DNA of 64,000 nt from Gammaproteobacteria bacterium (GTDB taxonomy: Bacteria; Pseudomonadota; Gammaproteobacteria; Pseudomonadales; Pseudohongiellaceae). A program made the translations under genes and the position numbers. Positions 29,932-40,727 of the stretch are shown here, in pieces. The stretch covers positions 62,001 to 126,000 of the forward strand of contig SHZK01000004.1 in the NCBI GenBank assembly GCA_009692305.1, read 5' to 3'. Position 1 is the first letter of the stretch. Each line of letters begins with the position of its first letter. The notes under the pieces were generated by a model. The model searched no databases, was not told the DNA's origin, and saw only the letters and a list, made by a program, of their open reading frames with translations.

Positions 29932-32900
29932 GTAAAATCACGAGAGTGCAATTCCATGGTTCCCAGCCAGTGACTCAGGTCCACCAGATGATGGGCGATG
30001 AGATGAATAACACCTTCACTCTTCTGCACATGCCCGACCACACCCAGCATCATCGCCTGACACACGACCGGTCGCTGTTTCTCGCCAAGACTTGGCCACA
30101 CGACGACGTTAATGAAACCGCTCTCATCTTCCAGCGTTAGAAATGTCACCCCTGCTGCCGTCATGGGCCGCTGCCGGCAGGTGACCAGTCCGGTTACCTT
30201 CGCGCTGGCCTCGTTATCGATATTTGCCAGCTGGCTCGCGGTGGACACCTGAAAGCTGTTCAGGTGTTCCCGAAACAAAGCCAGCGGATGCCGGCGCAAC
30301 GTAAAGCCAGTAGCTGAGTAGTCGCCGACGATGTTCTGGCTTTCACTCGCAACCGGCAACAATACATCTACACCGAAATCAATATCGGTCAGTCTTGGGT
30401 CCGAGTAGAAATCTGTTTGACTCCAGCTGTCCTGCTCCTTGCCCGAGGATCGGCCATTGATCTCAACACCCGAGGCCTGCCAGTAAGCGCGATGTCGGTC
30501 GCCGCTTAATCCACGCAGAGCATCAGCTGCCGCCAGCGCCTCCAGATCCTGCTTGTTAATGCCGCTGCGAAACACCAGATCCTGTAGCGTGGCAAAAGGT
30601 CCAGCCTGTCGCGCTGCAAGGATGGCATTGGCACCGGCCTCTGAAATGCCTTTGACCAGCCGCAGGCCGATACGCAATTGCGGTTGCACATAAGGTTTGG
30701 TGGCGCTCTTCCAGTCATGCAACTTCTCAGGCTGGCTATGCAGTTTTTTCGTTGCCGCCGGTTTCTTTTCAAACTCCAGCGTGCAATCGTAACTACTCTG
30801 ATTCGCCTCAACCGGCAGTATCTTTACCCCATGCTGCCGCGCATCTTTAATCAGTTGTGCCGGCGCATAGAATCCCATAGGTTGGCTGTTAAGCAAGGCA
30901 CAGCAGAACGCGGCCGGGTGGTACAACTTGAACCAGGAAGAGATGTAAGCGATCAACGCGAAGCTGGCCGAATGCGACTCGGGAAAGCCGTAGTCACCAA
31001 AACCCTTGATCTGCCTAAACAGGTTCTCGGCAAATTCCTTTTCATAGCCGCGTATCAACATGCCACCCACCAGCTTCTCCCGATACGGTTCGAGGCCGCC
31101 CTTGCGTTTCCATGCCGCCATGGCGCGACGCAACTGATCCGCCTCACCACCGCTGAACCCGGCGGCCACCATAGCCAGTTGCATCACCTGTTCCTGGAAG
31201 ATGGGCACGCCCAGCGTACGCTCCAATGCGTGACGTACGGCATCGCTGGGATACGACACGGCCTCTTTACCGCTGCGTCGATTCAGGTATGGATGCACCA
31301 TATCACCCTGTATAGGGCCCGGGCGCACGATTGCTATCTGGATAACCAGATCGTAATAGCAACGTGGTTTCAATCGCAGCAACATGCTCATCTGGGCACG
31401 AGATTCAATCTGGAATACACCGACAGTATCTGCCTTACCCATCATGTCATACACGCGCGGATCTTCTGGAGGAATCTGTTGCATCGTCAGCGGTTCGCTG
31501 CTGTATTTACTGACCAGATCCAGACATTTCTGCACAGCGGTTAACATGCCCAGTGCCAGCACATCAATCTTCAGCAACCCCAATGATTCCAGATCATCTT
31601 TTTCCCACTGGATTACTGTGCGATCAGGCATCGTGGCGTTTTCAATTGGCACCAGATGCGACAGCGGCCCCTCGCTGATGATAAAACCACCCACGTGCTG
31701 TGACAGATGGCGGGGAAAGCCAATCAGGGTCTGACTCAGGTGCATCAGTTTTGCAATCGTGGGATCAGTGTGGTCAACGTTGGCATCGCTGAGCTGTTCT
31801 TGCAGATCTGTTCCCCACCAGTAGATCGACTTGGCGAGATGCTCCAACAGGGCATCTTCCAGTTCCAGCGCCTTGCCCACATCGCGAATCACACTACGCG
31901 AGCGATAGGTAATCACCGTGGCCGCAATCGCCGCACGCCCTCTACTATATTTGTTATAAATATATTGAATGACTTCTTCACGTCTGGCATTTTCAAAATC
32001 CACGTCGATGTCCGGTGGTTCATTGCGCTCTCGCGAGATGAACCGTTCAAACAATACCTCGATACGCGCCGGATCCACCTCGGTAATGCCCAGGCAGTAG
32101 CACACGGCCGAGTTCGCCGCCGAGCCACGCCCCTGACACAGAATGTGCTGACTGCGAGCAAACGCCACCATGTCGTGCACTGTCAGGAAGTAATGCTCGT
32201 AGCCCAGCTCCTTGATCAGTTCCAGTTCATGCTCAATCAGGTTGCGGACCTTGGGCACCGCGCCTGCGGGCCAGCGCTGGCGAATACCTGCTTCAGTTAA
32301 CTCCCGCAGCCACCCATGGGGTGTGTATCCAGCCGGCACCAGTTCCCGGGGATACTCATAACGCAATTCATCCAGGGAAAACTCACAGCGGCTGGCAATG
32401 TCTATGGTGGCCTCCAACAGTGCTGTCGGAAATAATTTCGCCAGTTGTTCAATCTTGCGCAGGTGCCTCTGGCCATTACATTCTGCGTCTAGGCCAAGTT
32501 GCGCAATCGGTCTGCCCAGACGGATCGCGCTGAGCGTGTCCTGCAGAGCGCGCCGCTCGGGACAGTGCATATACACACCGCCGGCAGCGCACAAGGGAAT
32601 TGCGAACTGCGCACCCAGTTTTTGCAATTGAACCAGCTTGATACGGTCGTTGCCGCGCAACAACAATTCCACCGCCAGCCATAATCGGGAGGGAAATACG
32701 CGCTGCAACCACGCCGCCTGCGAAGCCACATGCTCCGGTGGCTGCTGCAAATCAGGCACCCACAGTGCGAGGCAATCCTGCGGCAGGTTAGCCTCCACCA
32801 TCTGCCGGTTTATTGCATAACTACCCTTTTTTGTTTCCCGGCGCGCACAGGTAATCAGGTGACTCAGCTCACCATAGCCTTTGCGATTACGGGCCAGGAG

Positions 32901-33200
32901 TATGAGGTGAGGATCTGCCCCGGTAGCCGCCTGCAGCCGAAATTCGCTGCCAATAATCAGCTTGAGTGTTTGCGCTCTGGCCGCCACATGGGCGCGCACC
33001 ACTCCTGACAGTGAACATTCATCAGTAATGGCGATGGCTCGATAGCCCAGCAGCGCCGCCGTCTCTACCAGTTCTTCCGGAAACGAGGCACCGCGCAGGA
33101 ACGTGAAATTGGAAATGCAGTGCAACTCGGCGTACGACAAAACCAGGGGAGGCCTGACCTCCGGGGCTGGGAGCTTTTCTGCAAGGGACTTTTCGGCCAT
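29928..33200 (-). CDS. dnaE2: Error-prone DNA polymerase DnaE2 (ImuC)
   Basis: 1090 aa; PHP domain YAELHCISNFTFLRGASFPEELVETAALLGYRAIAITDECSLSGVVRAH; polymerase core PPDIDVDFENARREEVIQYIY; GFGDYGFPESHSASFALIAY. Confidence 0.96.
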   Translation of the reverse strand: MAEKSLAEKLPAPEVRPPLVLSYAELHCISNFTFLRGASFPEELVETAALLGYRAIAITDECSLSGVVRAHVAARAQTLKLIIGSEFRLQAATGADPHLILLARNRKGYGELSHLITCARRETKKGSYAINRQMVEANLPQDCLALWVPDLQQPPEHVASQAAWLQRVFPSRLWLAVELLLRGNDRIKLVQLQKLGAQFAIPLCAAGGVYMHCPERRALQDTLSAIRLGRPIAQLGLDAECNGQRHLRKIEQLAKLFPTALLEATIDIASRCEFSLDELRYEYPRELVPAGYTPHGWLRELTEAGIRQRWPAGAVPKVRNLIEHELELIKELGYEHYFLTVHDMVAFARSQHILCQGRGSAANSAVCYCLGITEVDPARIEVLFERFISRERNEPPDIDVDFENARREEVIQYIYNKYSRGRAAIAATVITYRSRSVIRDVGKALELEDALLEHLAKSIYWWGTDLQEQLSDANVDHTDPTIAKLMHLSQTLIGFPRHLSQHVGGFIISEGPLSHLVPIENATMPDRTVIQWEKDDLESLGLLKIDVLALGMLTAVQKCLDLVSKYSSEPLTMQQIPPEDPRVYDMMGKADTVGVFQIESRAQMSMLLRLKPRCYYDLVIQIAIVRPGPIQGDMVHPYLNRRSGKEAVSYPSDAVRHALERTLGVPIFQEQVMQLAMVAAGFSGGEADQLRRAMAAWKRKGGLEPYREKLVGGMLIRGYEKEFAENLFRQIKGFGDYGFPESHSASFALIAYISSWFKLYHPAAFCCALLNSQPMGFYAPAQLIKDARQHGVKILPVEANQSSYDCTLEFEKKPAATKKLHSQPEKLHDWKSATKPYVQPQLRIGLRLVKGISEAGANAILAARQAGPFATLQDLVFRSGINKQDLEALAAADALRGLSGDRHRAYWQASGVEINGRSSGKEQDSWSQTDFYSDPRLTDIDFGVDVLLPVASESQNIVGDYSATGFTLRRHPLALFREHLNSFQVSTASQLANIDNEASAKVTGLVTCRQRPMTAAGVTFLTLEDESGFINVVVWPSLGEKQRPVVCQAMMLGVVGHVQKSEGVIHLIAHHLVDLSHWLGTMELHSRDFT

Positions 33201-33218
33201 GATGACATAGTTCTAAAA

Positions 33219-33238
33219 TACTGTATTAATATACAGTA
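33219..33238. promoter_or_regulatory. LexA-like SOS box upstream of dnaE2
   Basis: Perfect palindrome TACTGTATTAATATACAGTA (CTG-N10-CAG) just upstream of the dnaE2 start. Confidence 0.88.
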
Positions 33239-33280
33239 TTTTTATATGCACAGAATGTCAACGGCCAAACTCCAGACATA

Positions 33281-33310
33281 AAAAAACCGGAGCTTGTGGC
33301 CCCGGTTTTC
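33281..33310 (-). terminator. Terminator downstream of the 33327-34313 gene
   Basis: Inverted repeat aaaaccgg...ccggtttt, T/A-rich flanks. Confidence 0.6.
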
Positions 33311-33326
33311 ATGGCAAGCGACCAGC

Positions 33327-34313
33327 TTAACGTGCAGTTTCGGCTGTGCGTTCTTCCGCAATACGTTCACCGCGCAAAATGTTGGTCATGCCGTAGTTGC
33401 CTTCGTGGCAGGCATACTCATACATCAAGCCATCGACTTTCGACATGGGCACACGGGCAACGATCTTGTCCTTGAACGTGGCTGGGTCATCAACAGTGAA
33501 CTCATAGTTCACGGTGTATGGATTGACCCGAGTGAATTTCTCCGTGAGCAGCTTGTCTTTGGCGCTGCCAAATACACTGAAGCTCTGGGTGAGGTCGTTA
33601 AAGTTACGGGTTTCGACTACCAGGGTATCGCCTTCCCAATAACCTCTGGAGTCGCCGGTCCACAAACGGATGGCATCATCCACGTGGGGACGATTGTCCA
33701 TGGGCACAATGCGGGCATCGTGAATCATCTCGGTGATGATGACGACATGGTCCTGGTTCTGGATAATTTGTATGTTGTTGTTGTACATACTCGGAGTGAA
33801 AGGAGGACCGGAATTGAACCCTACGATGCAGCGTTCGGAAATGCCGCGATCTTCAGGGCCATCCTTGCCGATACCACCAACCGGTGTGCGCACTGGCCGC
33901 TGGCCTTTGAAATCAGGACCCAGACCACCGATCTGAATGTCCGTACCTTCTACCATGGGTGGCAGCTGGCCGTTAGTTGGATACGTTATCAATGATGTCC
34001 GCAGGTTTTCGCCGAGGCCAGCACTCTCCACCCAGAACGTGTTATAGCCGCCGACACCATCATTATTAAGTGCTTCATAACCGGCCTCGGACATGGCGGC
34101 AATTGCCGCGGCTTCTTCCTCGGTCATGTATTCACGGTCACCGAACTGGCGCGGTCGGGTCATGGGTACGGTGGACGCAAAGTTCCACACACCTTCCAGA
34201 TCCGGTTGGCCCCACTCTGTGCGCGGAGCCTGATAATCATCTGCCGCGTGCACTGCAGAAAAAGCAGCAGTCGCAGCCAATGTAAGCAGTAATTTCATTT
34301 TGGTATTCATCAA
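33327..34313 (-). CDS. Exported hypothetical protein
   Basis: 328 aa with signal peptide; DYQAPRTEWGQPDLEGVWNFASTVPMTRPRQFGDREYMTEEEAAAI. Confidence 0.65.
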   Translation of the reverse strand: MMNTKMKLLLTLAATAAFSAVHAADDYQAPRTEWGQPDLEGVWNFASTVPMTRPRQFGDREYMTEEEAAAIAAMSEAGYEALNNDGVGGYNTFWVESAGLGENLRTSLITYPTNGQLPPMVEGTDIQIGGLGPDFKGQRPVRTPVGGIGKDGPEDRGISERCIVGFNSGPPFTPSMYNNNIQIIQNQDHVVIITEMIHDARIVPMDNRPHVDDAIRLWTGDSRGYWEGDTLVVETRNFNDLTQSFSVFGSAKDKLLTEKFTRVNPYTVNYEFTVDDPATFKDKIVARVPMSKVDGLMYEYACHEGNYGMTNILRGERIAEERTAETAR

Positions 34314-34436
34314 TCATTCCCCCAATTACGACTCAATGCGTGCTGGCTCGCTGTCCCATCCCTGCCAACTAAGTCGGCAGCGGCACTATACCCCAGATGA
34401 TCAGGCAAATCCGAGTCTGGCCGCGACGGGGGGAAT

Positions 34437-34463
34437 GAAAAAGGCTCCCGCAGGAGCCTTTTC
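34437..34463 (-). terminator. Rho-independent terminator of the porin gene
   Basis: AAAAGGCTCC-tgcg-GGAGCCTTTTT on the minus strand. Confidence 0.8.
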
Positions 34464-34484
34464 GTCATGGTCCAATCCAGCGAA

Positions 34485-35132
34485 TTACCAGGTTTTGCTG
34501 ATACTGAATACCAGTGCTTCGCTCTCGGTGGGAGAGCCGGAAGAGCTGGTCTGGTCGGACAACTCATCGCTGCTGAAAATAGCTGCTATACCGAAATCGA
34601 TCTCGGAGATCGTGGTGCCCCAGCCCAGTTCCACATAGTCACCGTCGATCTCATCACCGAAAGTGCCATAGGTACCGTAAAGGCCATTTTCACCAGTAAC
34701 GGTAAGTTCGAGGAAATCGTAATCAGCGCCGGCACCAAAACCATCCCATTCGCCGACCGAGTAGCCAAGACTGAACATGCCGTAACCCACACCAAAATTT
34801 ACTTCTTCGTAGGTGTCGTCGAACTCACCGGTATAGTAGTAACCGGTAAAACCGAGGCTTGCGGTAAAGCCGGTTTCAGTTTCGATGCCGTAACCAAAAT
34901 AGCCATCAACTTCCAGGCCATCACCTACATCAGCTGTCCAGGCGCCAGCGTAAAATCCGCTTTCCTCGTAATCGATACCTGCGCTGCCTGAAGAAGACTT
35001 CTGCAAGATACCGCGATAGTAATATTCGGACGTGTAGCCAACGTTATAAGAAACTTCTGCCGAAGCCGTGGTGGCAAACAAGCCACTGGAAGCCAGAGCC
35101 AGGCCAGCGGCGATGCGGGATAAATTATTCAT
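34485..35132 (-). CDS. TorF-like putative porin
   Basis: Signal peptide then EVSYNVGYTSEYYYRGILQKSSSGSAGIDYEESGFYAGAWTADVGDGLEVDGYFGYGIE; C-terminal FSISKTW. Confidence 0.8.
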   Translation of the reverse strand: MNNLSRIAAGLALASSGLFATTASAEVSYNVGYTSEYYYRGILQKSSSGSAGIDYEESGFYAGAWTADVGDGLEVDGYFGYGIETETGFTASLGFTGYYYTGEFDDTYEEVNFGVGYGMFSLGYSVGEWDGFGAGADYDFLELTVTGENGLYGTYGTFGDEIDGDYVELGWGTTISEIDFGIAAIFSSDELSDQTSSSGSPTESEALVFSISKTW

Positions 35133-35363
35133 GTGTTCCTCCAAAGATAGGTTTTAACATCGCAATTGCAACGTGCATGTGAAAGCAAAAATACTTCCTG
35201 CACAGGTGATAGCAAAGATTGAGCCAACATGGAGCAAGACCCGTAAATTCTGGGCTGCAACGTGATACAGCAGCAAACGGCAATTGCTGGCGCTGCAAGT
35301 TGGTGCATTAATGCCCTCCCCTTAAGCACATGCACCAAAAAGCAGCAGTTGCTGCGCAGGGAA

Positions 35364-35621
35364 TCAAGATTCTTTAAGAGCGGGCTCGATTGGACTTTGA
35401 GCGCCTGGACCTGCTGTCAGCTGCTTCCGATTTACCACCATGCGCTCATGCAACTGCTGCACGATGGCACTGCCACGCCGTTCAAATAAGCATGGAATGA
35501 ATGCATGAATCAGGCAGCAGCTGGCTGCGTAAAACATCGCCAGCGTGAAACTGAGCGCTTGTTGCATGTGTTGAAAATAGCTCTCATTCACACTCTGCAG
35601 GTGGGCTTTGGTGCGTAACAT
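35364..35621 (-). CDS. DUF6356-like small membrane protein
   Basis: NESYFQHMQQALSFTLAMFYAASCCLIHAFIPCLFERRGSAIVQQLHERMVVNR. Confidence 0.6.
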   Translation of the reverse strand: MLRTKAHLQSVNESYFQHMQQALSFTLAMFYAASCCLIHAFIPCLFERRGSAIVQQLHERMVVNRKQLTAGPGAQSPIEPALKES

Positions 35622-35768
35622 CGCGCGATCTCCAGCTTGGAAACAATTGGTATTGAGGAGATAAACAATAGCAAAAGGGTATTAGTCAGTGTTTGCAAAT
35701 ATGCTACTATTAACGATGTTTTATAGAATTAAATTCTACTAAATCTAATTTATAAGTAGATTCATCCT

Positions 35769-36239
35769 ATGGATAAGATAGATCGTAAAATACTGAGCCT
35801 GCTGCAACAGGATGCAACCATGGCTACCGCAGACATTGCGGCAGCGGTTGGTCTGTCATCTACGCCCTGCTGGCGCCGTATTCAGCGGCTGCAAGAGAAA
35901 GGCGTGATTCGCAAACGCGTTGCCCTGCTGTCACGGGACCAACTGAATCTGGGGGTGGATGTTTTCGTCGCCGTGAAATCCAATCACCACAACTGGGAAT
36001 GGCTGGAAGAGTTTTCGAACACGGTGAGCCAGTTTCCGGAAGTAGTGGAGTTCTATCGCATGGCGGGCGAGTCAGATTATCTGTTGCGGGTGGTAGTACC
36101 CGACATTCCTGCCTTCGACAAATTCTACAAGAAGCTAGTGCAATCATCGGATTTGGCAGACGTCTCTTCCAGTTTCGCGATGGAACAGATCAAATACACC
36201 ACTGCCCTGCCGCTGGATTACGCCGTTACAGACAAGTAA
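35769..36239 (+). CDS. Lrp/AsnC family transcriptional regulator
   Basis: MDKIDRKILSLLQQDATMATADIAAAVGLSSTPCWRRIQRLQEKGVI. Confidence 0.95.
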   Translation: MDKIDRKILSLLQQDATMATADIAAAVGLSSTPCWRRIQRLQEKGVIRKRVALLSRDQLNLGVDVFVAVKSNHHNWEWLEEFSNTVSQFPEVVEFYRMAGESDYLLRVVVPDIPAFDKFYKKLVQSSDLADVSSSFAMEQIKYTTALPLDYAVTDK

Positions 36240-36364
36240 AGCGCGCCTACTCAACCAGGTATGGGAAAGCGCAATGGGTTAGTGTCTGGCTAAAATCGTT
36301 CTCGGCGCGTACCATCAGCCGTTCTTTTGCGTGAAATCCCAATAATAATCGTGGAGCACACACC

Positions 36365-37690
36365 ATGAATTACCGTACTACTCTCTCCAAATATTTTTCG
36401 ATGCCTGCTATTGGCTCGCTGCTGCTGGCACTCTGTCTGGCACCGCTTGCAAGCGCCGATACTGACTGGCCAACACAGGAAGTTGGCGCCACTGCTGCAG
36501 GGTTTTCCGAGGAAGGCATCGCCGCTCTGGACGCGGCCATGAAAAAAATAGTCGCCGATCAGGACGTGGCCGGCATGGTGTGGCTGCTGGCAAAAAATGG
36601 TCAGGTTGCCACATTCGAAACATCCGGTCTTAACTCCGTTGCTACTCAAGCCCCTATGACCATGGATAGTCTGTTCCGTATCTATTCAATGACCAAGCCA
36701 GTAACTGGTGTGGCCTTAATGATGTTATATGAACAAGGTCTGTGGCAATTCGATGACCCGGTGAGCAAATATGTGCCTGAGCTCGCAAACTTGCAAATCA
36801 TGCGCAGCTACAACGAAAATGGCGAAATGGAGCTGGTGTCTCCCGCGCGCGGTCCTACCATGCGCGAATTGCTGAATCATTCGGCCGGATTTGGATACGG
36901 TCTTGGCGGTGATGATCCGGTGAATACGAAGTACCGTGATACTGGCGTGCTCGCTTCGGCAGATCTGGATGAATTGGTGAAAAAAGTTGCTGACATCCCT
37001 TTACTGTTTGAACCAGGCGAACAATGGTCTTACTCAGTCGCCGTGGACATTCAGGGTTACATCGTGCAGAAACTATCCGGAATGAGTTTTGGTGAATTCC
37101 TCAATCAACGCATATTTCAACCACTTGGCATGACTGACACACGTTTCTATGTGCAGGCAGCAGATATAAGTCGCTTCGCAGATGTGCATAGCTGGGATAC
37201 TGAGCGCAGTCGTCTGGTGGTGCAACCAGAACGAACTGATCGCCCCAGTTATATGGATGCAGATCGGCTGGAATCAGGTGGTGGCGGACTGGTTTCTTCC
37301 ACCCACGACTATGCTCGTTTTCTGCAGATGCTCGTCAACGAAGGCGAACTGGATAACGCCCGCTTGTTGTCTCCAGAATCAATCCGCATTATGGCTACCA
37401 ACAGTTTGCGCGATGAATTGAACCTGCGCGGCAGCGCAACTTCAAGTGGCGCCCCGGGGCAGGGCTTCGGCGTCGACTTCGCCGTAATTATCGATCCAGA
37501 GCAAGCAAATTCACCGCAAAGCCCTGGCACTTATTACTGGAGCGGCGCCGCGGGCACCTGGTTCTGGGTAGATCCGGTTGAAGATATGTTCTGGATTGGC
37601 ATGATCCAGGCACAGGGAGCCACTCGACCGGGTGCGGCGAATATGCGCGAAGTTGCGAACAACATCATTTACGAGAGCCGGGTACAGTAA
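36365..37690 (+). CDS. Beta-lactamase-fold serine hydrolase (class C-like)
   Basis: Signal peptide; SMTK (FRIYSMTKPVTG) and YSVAVD motifs; LLNHSAGFGYG. Confidence 0.92.
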   Translation: MNYRTTLSKYFSMPAIGSLLLALCLAPLASADTDWPTQEVGATAAGFSEEGIAALDAAMKKIVADQDVAGMVWLLAKNGQVATFETSGLNSVATQAPMTMDSLFRIYSMTKPVTGVALMMLYEQGLWQFDDPVSKYVPELANLQIMRSYNENGEMELVSPARGPTMRELLNHSAGFGYGLGGDDPVNTKYRDTGVLASADLDELVKKVADIPLLFEPGEQWSYSVAVDIQGYIVQKLSGMSFGEFLNQRIFQPLGMTDTRFYVQAADISRFADVHSWDTERSRLVVQPERTDRPSYMDADRLESGGGGLVSSTHDYARFLQMLVNEGELDNARLLSPESIRIMATNSLRDELNLRGSATSSGAPGQGFGVDFAVIIDPEQANSPQSPGTYYWSGAAGTWFWVDPVEDMFWIGMIQAQGATRPGAANMREVANNIIYESRVQ

Positions 37691-37739
37691 GCAGACCAGT
37701 TGCTGCAACCAGCGCAATGCTGGCGCTGCAGAAATCTGC

Positions 37740-37773
37740 ACGCCGAAGCCGTGTAGTGCAGCTTCGGCGTTTT
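37740..37773 (+). terminator. Rho-independent terminator of the serine hydrolase gene
   Basis: ACGCCGAAGC ... GCTTCGGCGTTTT. Confidence 0.75.
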
Positions 37774-37794
37774 CAGTTGGGGCCTTAGCACTTT

Positions 37795-38448
37795 CTAGGA
37801 TGGCAAGGGTACATCCAACTGCTGCGGCACTGCATACCCTCTCTGTACTGCGGGTCGGGCTGCGATCCGCAAGTACCACTGCTTCAATTTCGGAAAGTCA
37901 CTCAAATTCATCTGCTGCCATTCAAAGCGCGAAATCCATGGCCAGGTGGCAATATCAACGATTGAATACTCTTCATTTATATAGTCACGATCCTGCAGCC
38001 GTTTCTCAAGCACCTGATACAGACGCGCATTCTCCTTGCTATAGCGCTCTTCGGCATAGGTCGACTTGCCGGGGTTGAATTTCAGGAAATGATGCGTTTG
38101 TCCTAACATCGGACCTATGTGCGCCATCTGGAACATGAGCCATTCCAGCTGCTGCCAATATTTTGGGCCCGATGGACTCATCAGTTTTCCGGTCCTGTTT
38201 GCCAGATACATCAATATGGCGCCCGACTCCATCAGTTGCATGCCGGTTGCATGATCGACAATGGCGGGAATTTTATTATTCAGGCTTAGCTTGCTGTACT
38301 CGGGTTTATTCTGGTCACCCTTGGTGATATCAATGGGGAACACTCTATACGGGAGGCCCAGCTCTTCGAGCATGATGGAAACTTTGCGGCCATTCGGCGT
38401 ACTCCAGGTGTAGAGATCAATAAGGTTTTCATTTGCTGGTATTGTCAC
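37795..38448 (-). CDS. Glutathione S-transferase family protein
   Basis: IDLYTWSTPNGRKVSIMLEELGLPYRVFPIDITKGDQ...NNKIPAIVDHATGMQLMESGAILMYLA. Confidence 0.92.
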   Translation of the reverse strand: MTIPANENLIDLYTWSTPNGRKVSIMLEELGLPYRVFPIDITKGDQNKPEYSKLSLNNKIPAIVDHATGMQLMESGAILMYLANRTGKLMSPSGPKYWQQLEWLMFQMAHIGPMLGQTHHFLKFNPGKSTYAEERYSKENARLYQVLEKRLQDRDYINEEYSIVDIATWPWISRFEWQQMNLSDFPKLKQWYLRIAARPAVQRGYAVPQQLDVPLPS

Positions 38449-38735
38449 TTTTGCTCCTTGTGCAATTCATTTCAATGCAAAATCTGTTTGGCTTGATAAG
38501 TCATTCCTGCAGTGACTCGCACAAGCGCTCGGGCTGGGACGCACGCCGCGCAACATAATGCTCTCCGAATCCTGGCGACTGGCATGACGGCAATGATTTA
38601 ATCGGGGCAAGGTTTGCAGCGGCCGAGCCACCGTTTCCAGGTCTTCTGCTTGCGCGCATGCTGAACCCCTGTCAATTGCCCGCCACAGAAATTGAGCGTA
38701 AGCTGAATTTGCCGTGATTCCCGTTCTGATCTGTC

Positions 38736-40085
38736 ATGCGAAAACCAACCCATCGAATTCTGTTACTGCTTACTGCGGCTTCTCTTGCCTGCGGAATCAG
38801 TGTTGCATTTGCGCAAACTGCTATTCCAGGCAACTCGCAAGACTCCTTCGATAATTTTCGGCCCATCGACTATCAGCGCTTGCTGGAGGCTGCGCTGGTT
38901 GCAATCGAATCCGGCGAGTTTGAGAGTGCCAGACAATCCATTTCTGACTCGCTGCAAATTATCAAAGTAAATCACGGTCTGCTTTCAGTCGAACAGTTTC
39001 CCGCCTTGCAACTGATGACCCAGACTGCAATTGCACAGCATGATTGGCCAGCACTCGATCAACATCTCGCGTATTTTGAATGGTTGCTTGGCAAACTTGA
39101 GCCCACTGCTATCGAATCGTACCTTTCTGGTGCGGAAATTCTAAATAATTTGTATCTCAGCGCTGCGGCTGACAGCAACAATCCGCAGAATGCACATTAC
39201 CTGATTGCCGCCAAGCAATTGAACTGGCGCGCAGTAACCGCGATGGAGCAGCGCTTCGGCAAAACCAGTCTGCGTCTCGCTCCCTGGCTCTATGACATCG
39301 TGTTAACCCATTATTACCAGACCACTCTGACGCGCCGCAAAGGCATGACCAGCTATGACTACAAGAGCACTACTCCAGTTATAGTGAGCGGCTGGAGCCT
39401 GAGCAAAAATGAGTCGCTTGAACAGAGCTATAGTATCGGCCAGGAATTACTGCAACGAATTCGCACGCTTTATGCCGATTCGACTGCAGCTTCTGCGAGC
39501 ACCGACGCGCAGATATTACTGCTCATCGCCGACTGGGAATTGTTGTTCGGTAAAGGCAGCTCTGCAGAAGCGCTTTACCGGACGGCCTATGCATCGTTAC
39601 AGCAGGCCAACGTGGACAAGGAAACGCTGCTGGCCTGGTTTGCCCAGCCGCTAATCATTCCGCAGCGGGAATTCATCGCTACCGGACCAGTGCCGCCGCA
39701 ACCCAGCAACGCAACTCTGAATTTAATTGCCTGGTCTGCTGTATTTCCAGGCACACTGCAGCCCCCTGGTCTGGCCGGCAACCTGCCGCTGCCTGCCGCG
39801 AAATTTTCCGCCACTGCCCGGCTGAATCTGGTATCGAACAATGTCAGCACGTTAAGCAGCAATGCCATTGCACCCAACGTCTTTTCCTACGGAATCAGCA
39901 ATCTGAGCATTGAATCCATGACACCAGATAATGAACTGGTAGCAAGCATGGCACGTAGCCAAATTGCCGAACTGCAATTCAGGCCGCTCTTGATCGATGC
40001 CACGGTAACAGCGGCCAGTGATATTCGGTTACATTACGTGTTCACTGCCGACACTGGTTTTTCCATGCTTACCGATGCCAAATAA
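38736..40085 (+). CDS. Exported hypothetical protein
   Basis: 449 aa with signal peptide; helical N-terminal half. Confidence 0.55.
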   Translation: MRKPTHRILLLLTAASLACGISVAFAQTAIPGNSQDSFDNFRPIDYQRLLEAALVAIESGEFESARQSISDSLQIIKVNHGLLSVEQFPALQLMTQTAIAQHDWPALDQHLAYFEWLLGKLEPTAIESYLSGAEILNNLYLSAAADSNNPQNAHYLIAAKQLNWRAVTAMEQRFGKTSLRLAPWLYDIVLTHYYQTTLTRRKGMTSYDYKSTTPVIVSGWSLSKNESLEQSYSIGQELLQRIRTLYADSTAASASTDAQILLLIADWELLFGKGSSAEALYRTAYASLQQANVDKETLLAWFAQPLIIPQREFIATGPVPPQPSNATLNLIAWSAVFPGTLQPPGLAGNLPLPAAKFSATARLNLVSNNVSTLSSNAIAPNVFSYGISNLSIESMTPDNELVASMARSQIAELQFRPLLIDATVTAASDIRLHYVFTADTGFSMLTDAK

Positions 40086-40131
40086 GATTACTTTGAAAAC
40101 TACTTTCCAATCCACCGAGGTTGTTATATCC

Positions 40132-40407
40132 ATGTTCAAGCTGTTGCGATTGTTGGTAATGGTACTTCTGGTACCTGTGCTGCTCGCGGGCTGTTTGGCG
40201 CCGGGCGCAGAATCAGTCGAGCCTCGTGTCCCAACTGATGCCGAGGTTGAACAATACAATGCTTCTGTGGCGCCGGCAGAACGCATCGTTTGTCGGCGGG
40301 AAATTCCGGTAGGTAGCAATATTCCCAAGCGCCTGTGTCGCCTGGTCAAGGACGTGGAGGAGACGTCGACATTCCACCGGGAACAATTGCGGCGATCACT
40401 GCATTAG
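40132..40407 (+). CDS. Small hypothetical lipoprotein
   Basis: MFKLLRLLVMVLLVPVLLAGCLAPG lipobox; CRREIPVGSNIPKRLCR. Confidence 0.6.
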   Translation: MFKLLRLLVMVLLVPVLLAGCLAPGAESVEPRVPTDAEVEQYNASVAPAERIVCRREIPVGSNIPKRLCRLVKDVEETSTFHREQLRRSLH

Positions 40408-40727
40408 TGCAGTCAAGATTGATACCTGATCCTGCCTGACCAAGGGCCACATTTCGCCTCTAATTGCAGAATAATTCAGGAAAAAGCTGTTTGTAACTCT
40501 AAATGTTACCAGCCTGCTCAGTATTTATCTTATATCAAGGATTTCATCGGACCAGCGCTCGAATAGCCTTGCGCAGGGCTTTCCAGCCCCTCTATACTTA
40601 CCGGGTTATGCGAAATCTGGCTGCGTTTTGGTAACAGTAAACCCACTAGCCAGCAGTTGGTTTTATTCCGCAATAACAAAGCAAACCCATAGCTAGAATA
40701 ATTATCCTTACATAAGGGAGAAGTCCA

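Noticed and set aside
30678-31544. Long plus-strand ORF of 288 aa opposite dnaE2
   Set aside because: Antisense shadow of dnaE2; low-complexity His/Arg-rich translation without recognisable motifs.
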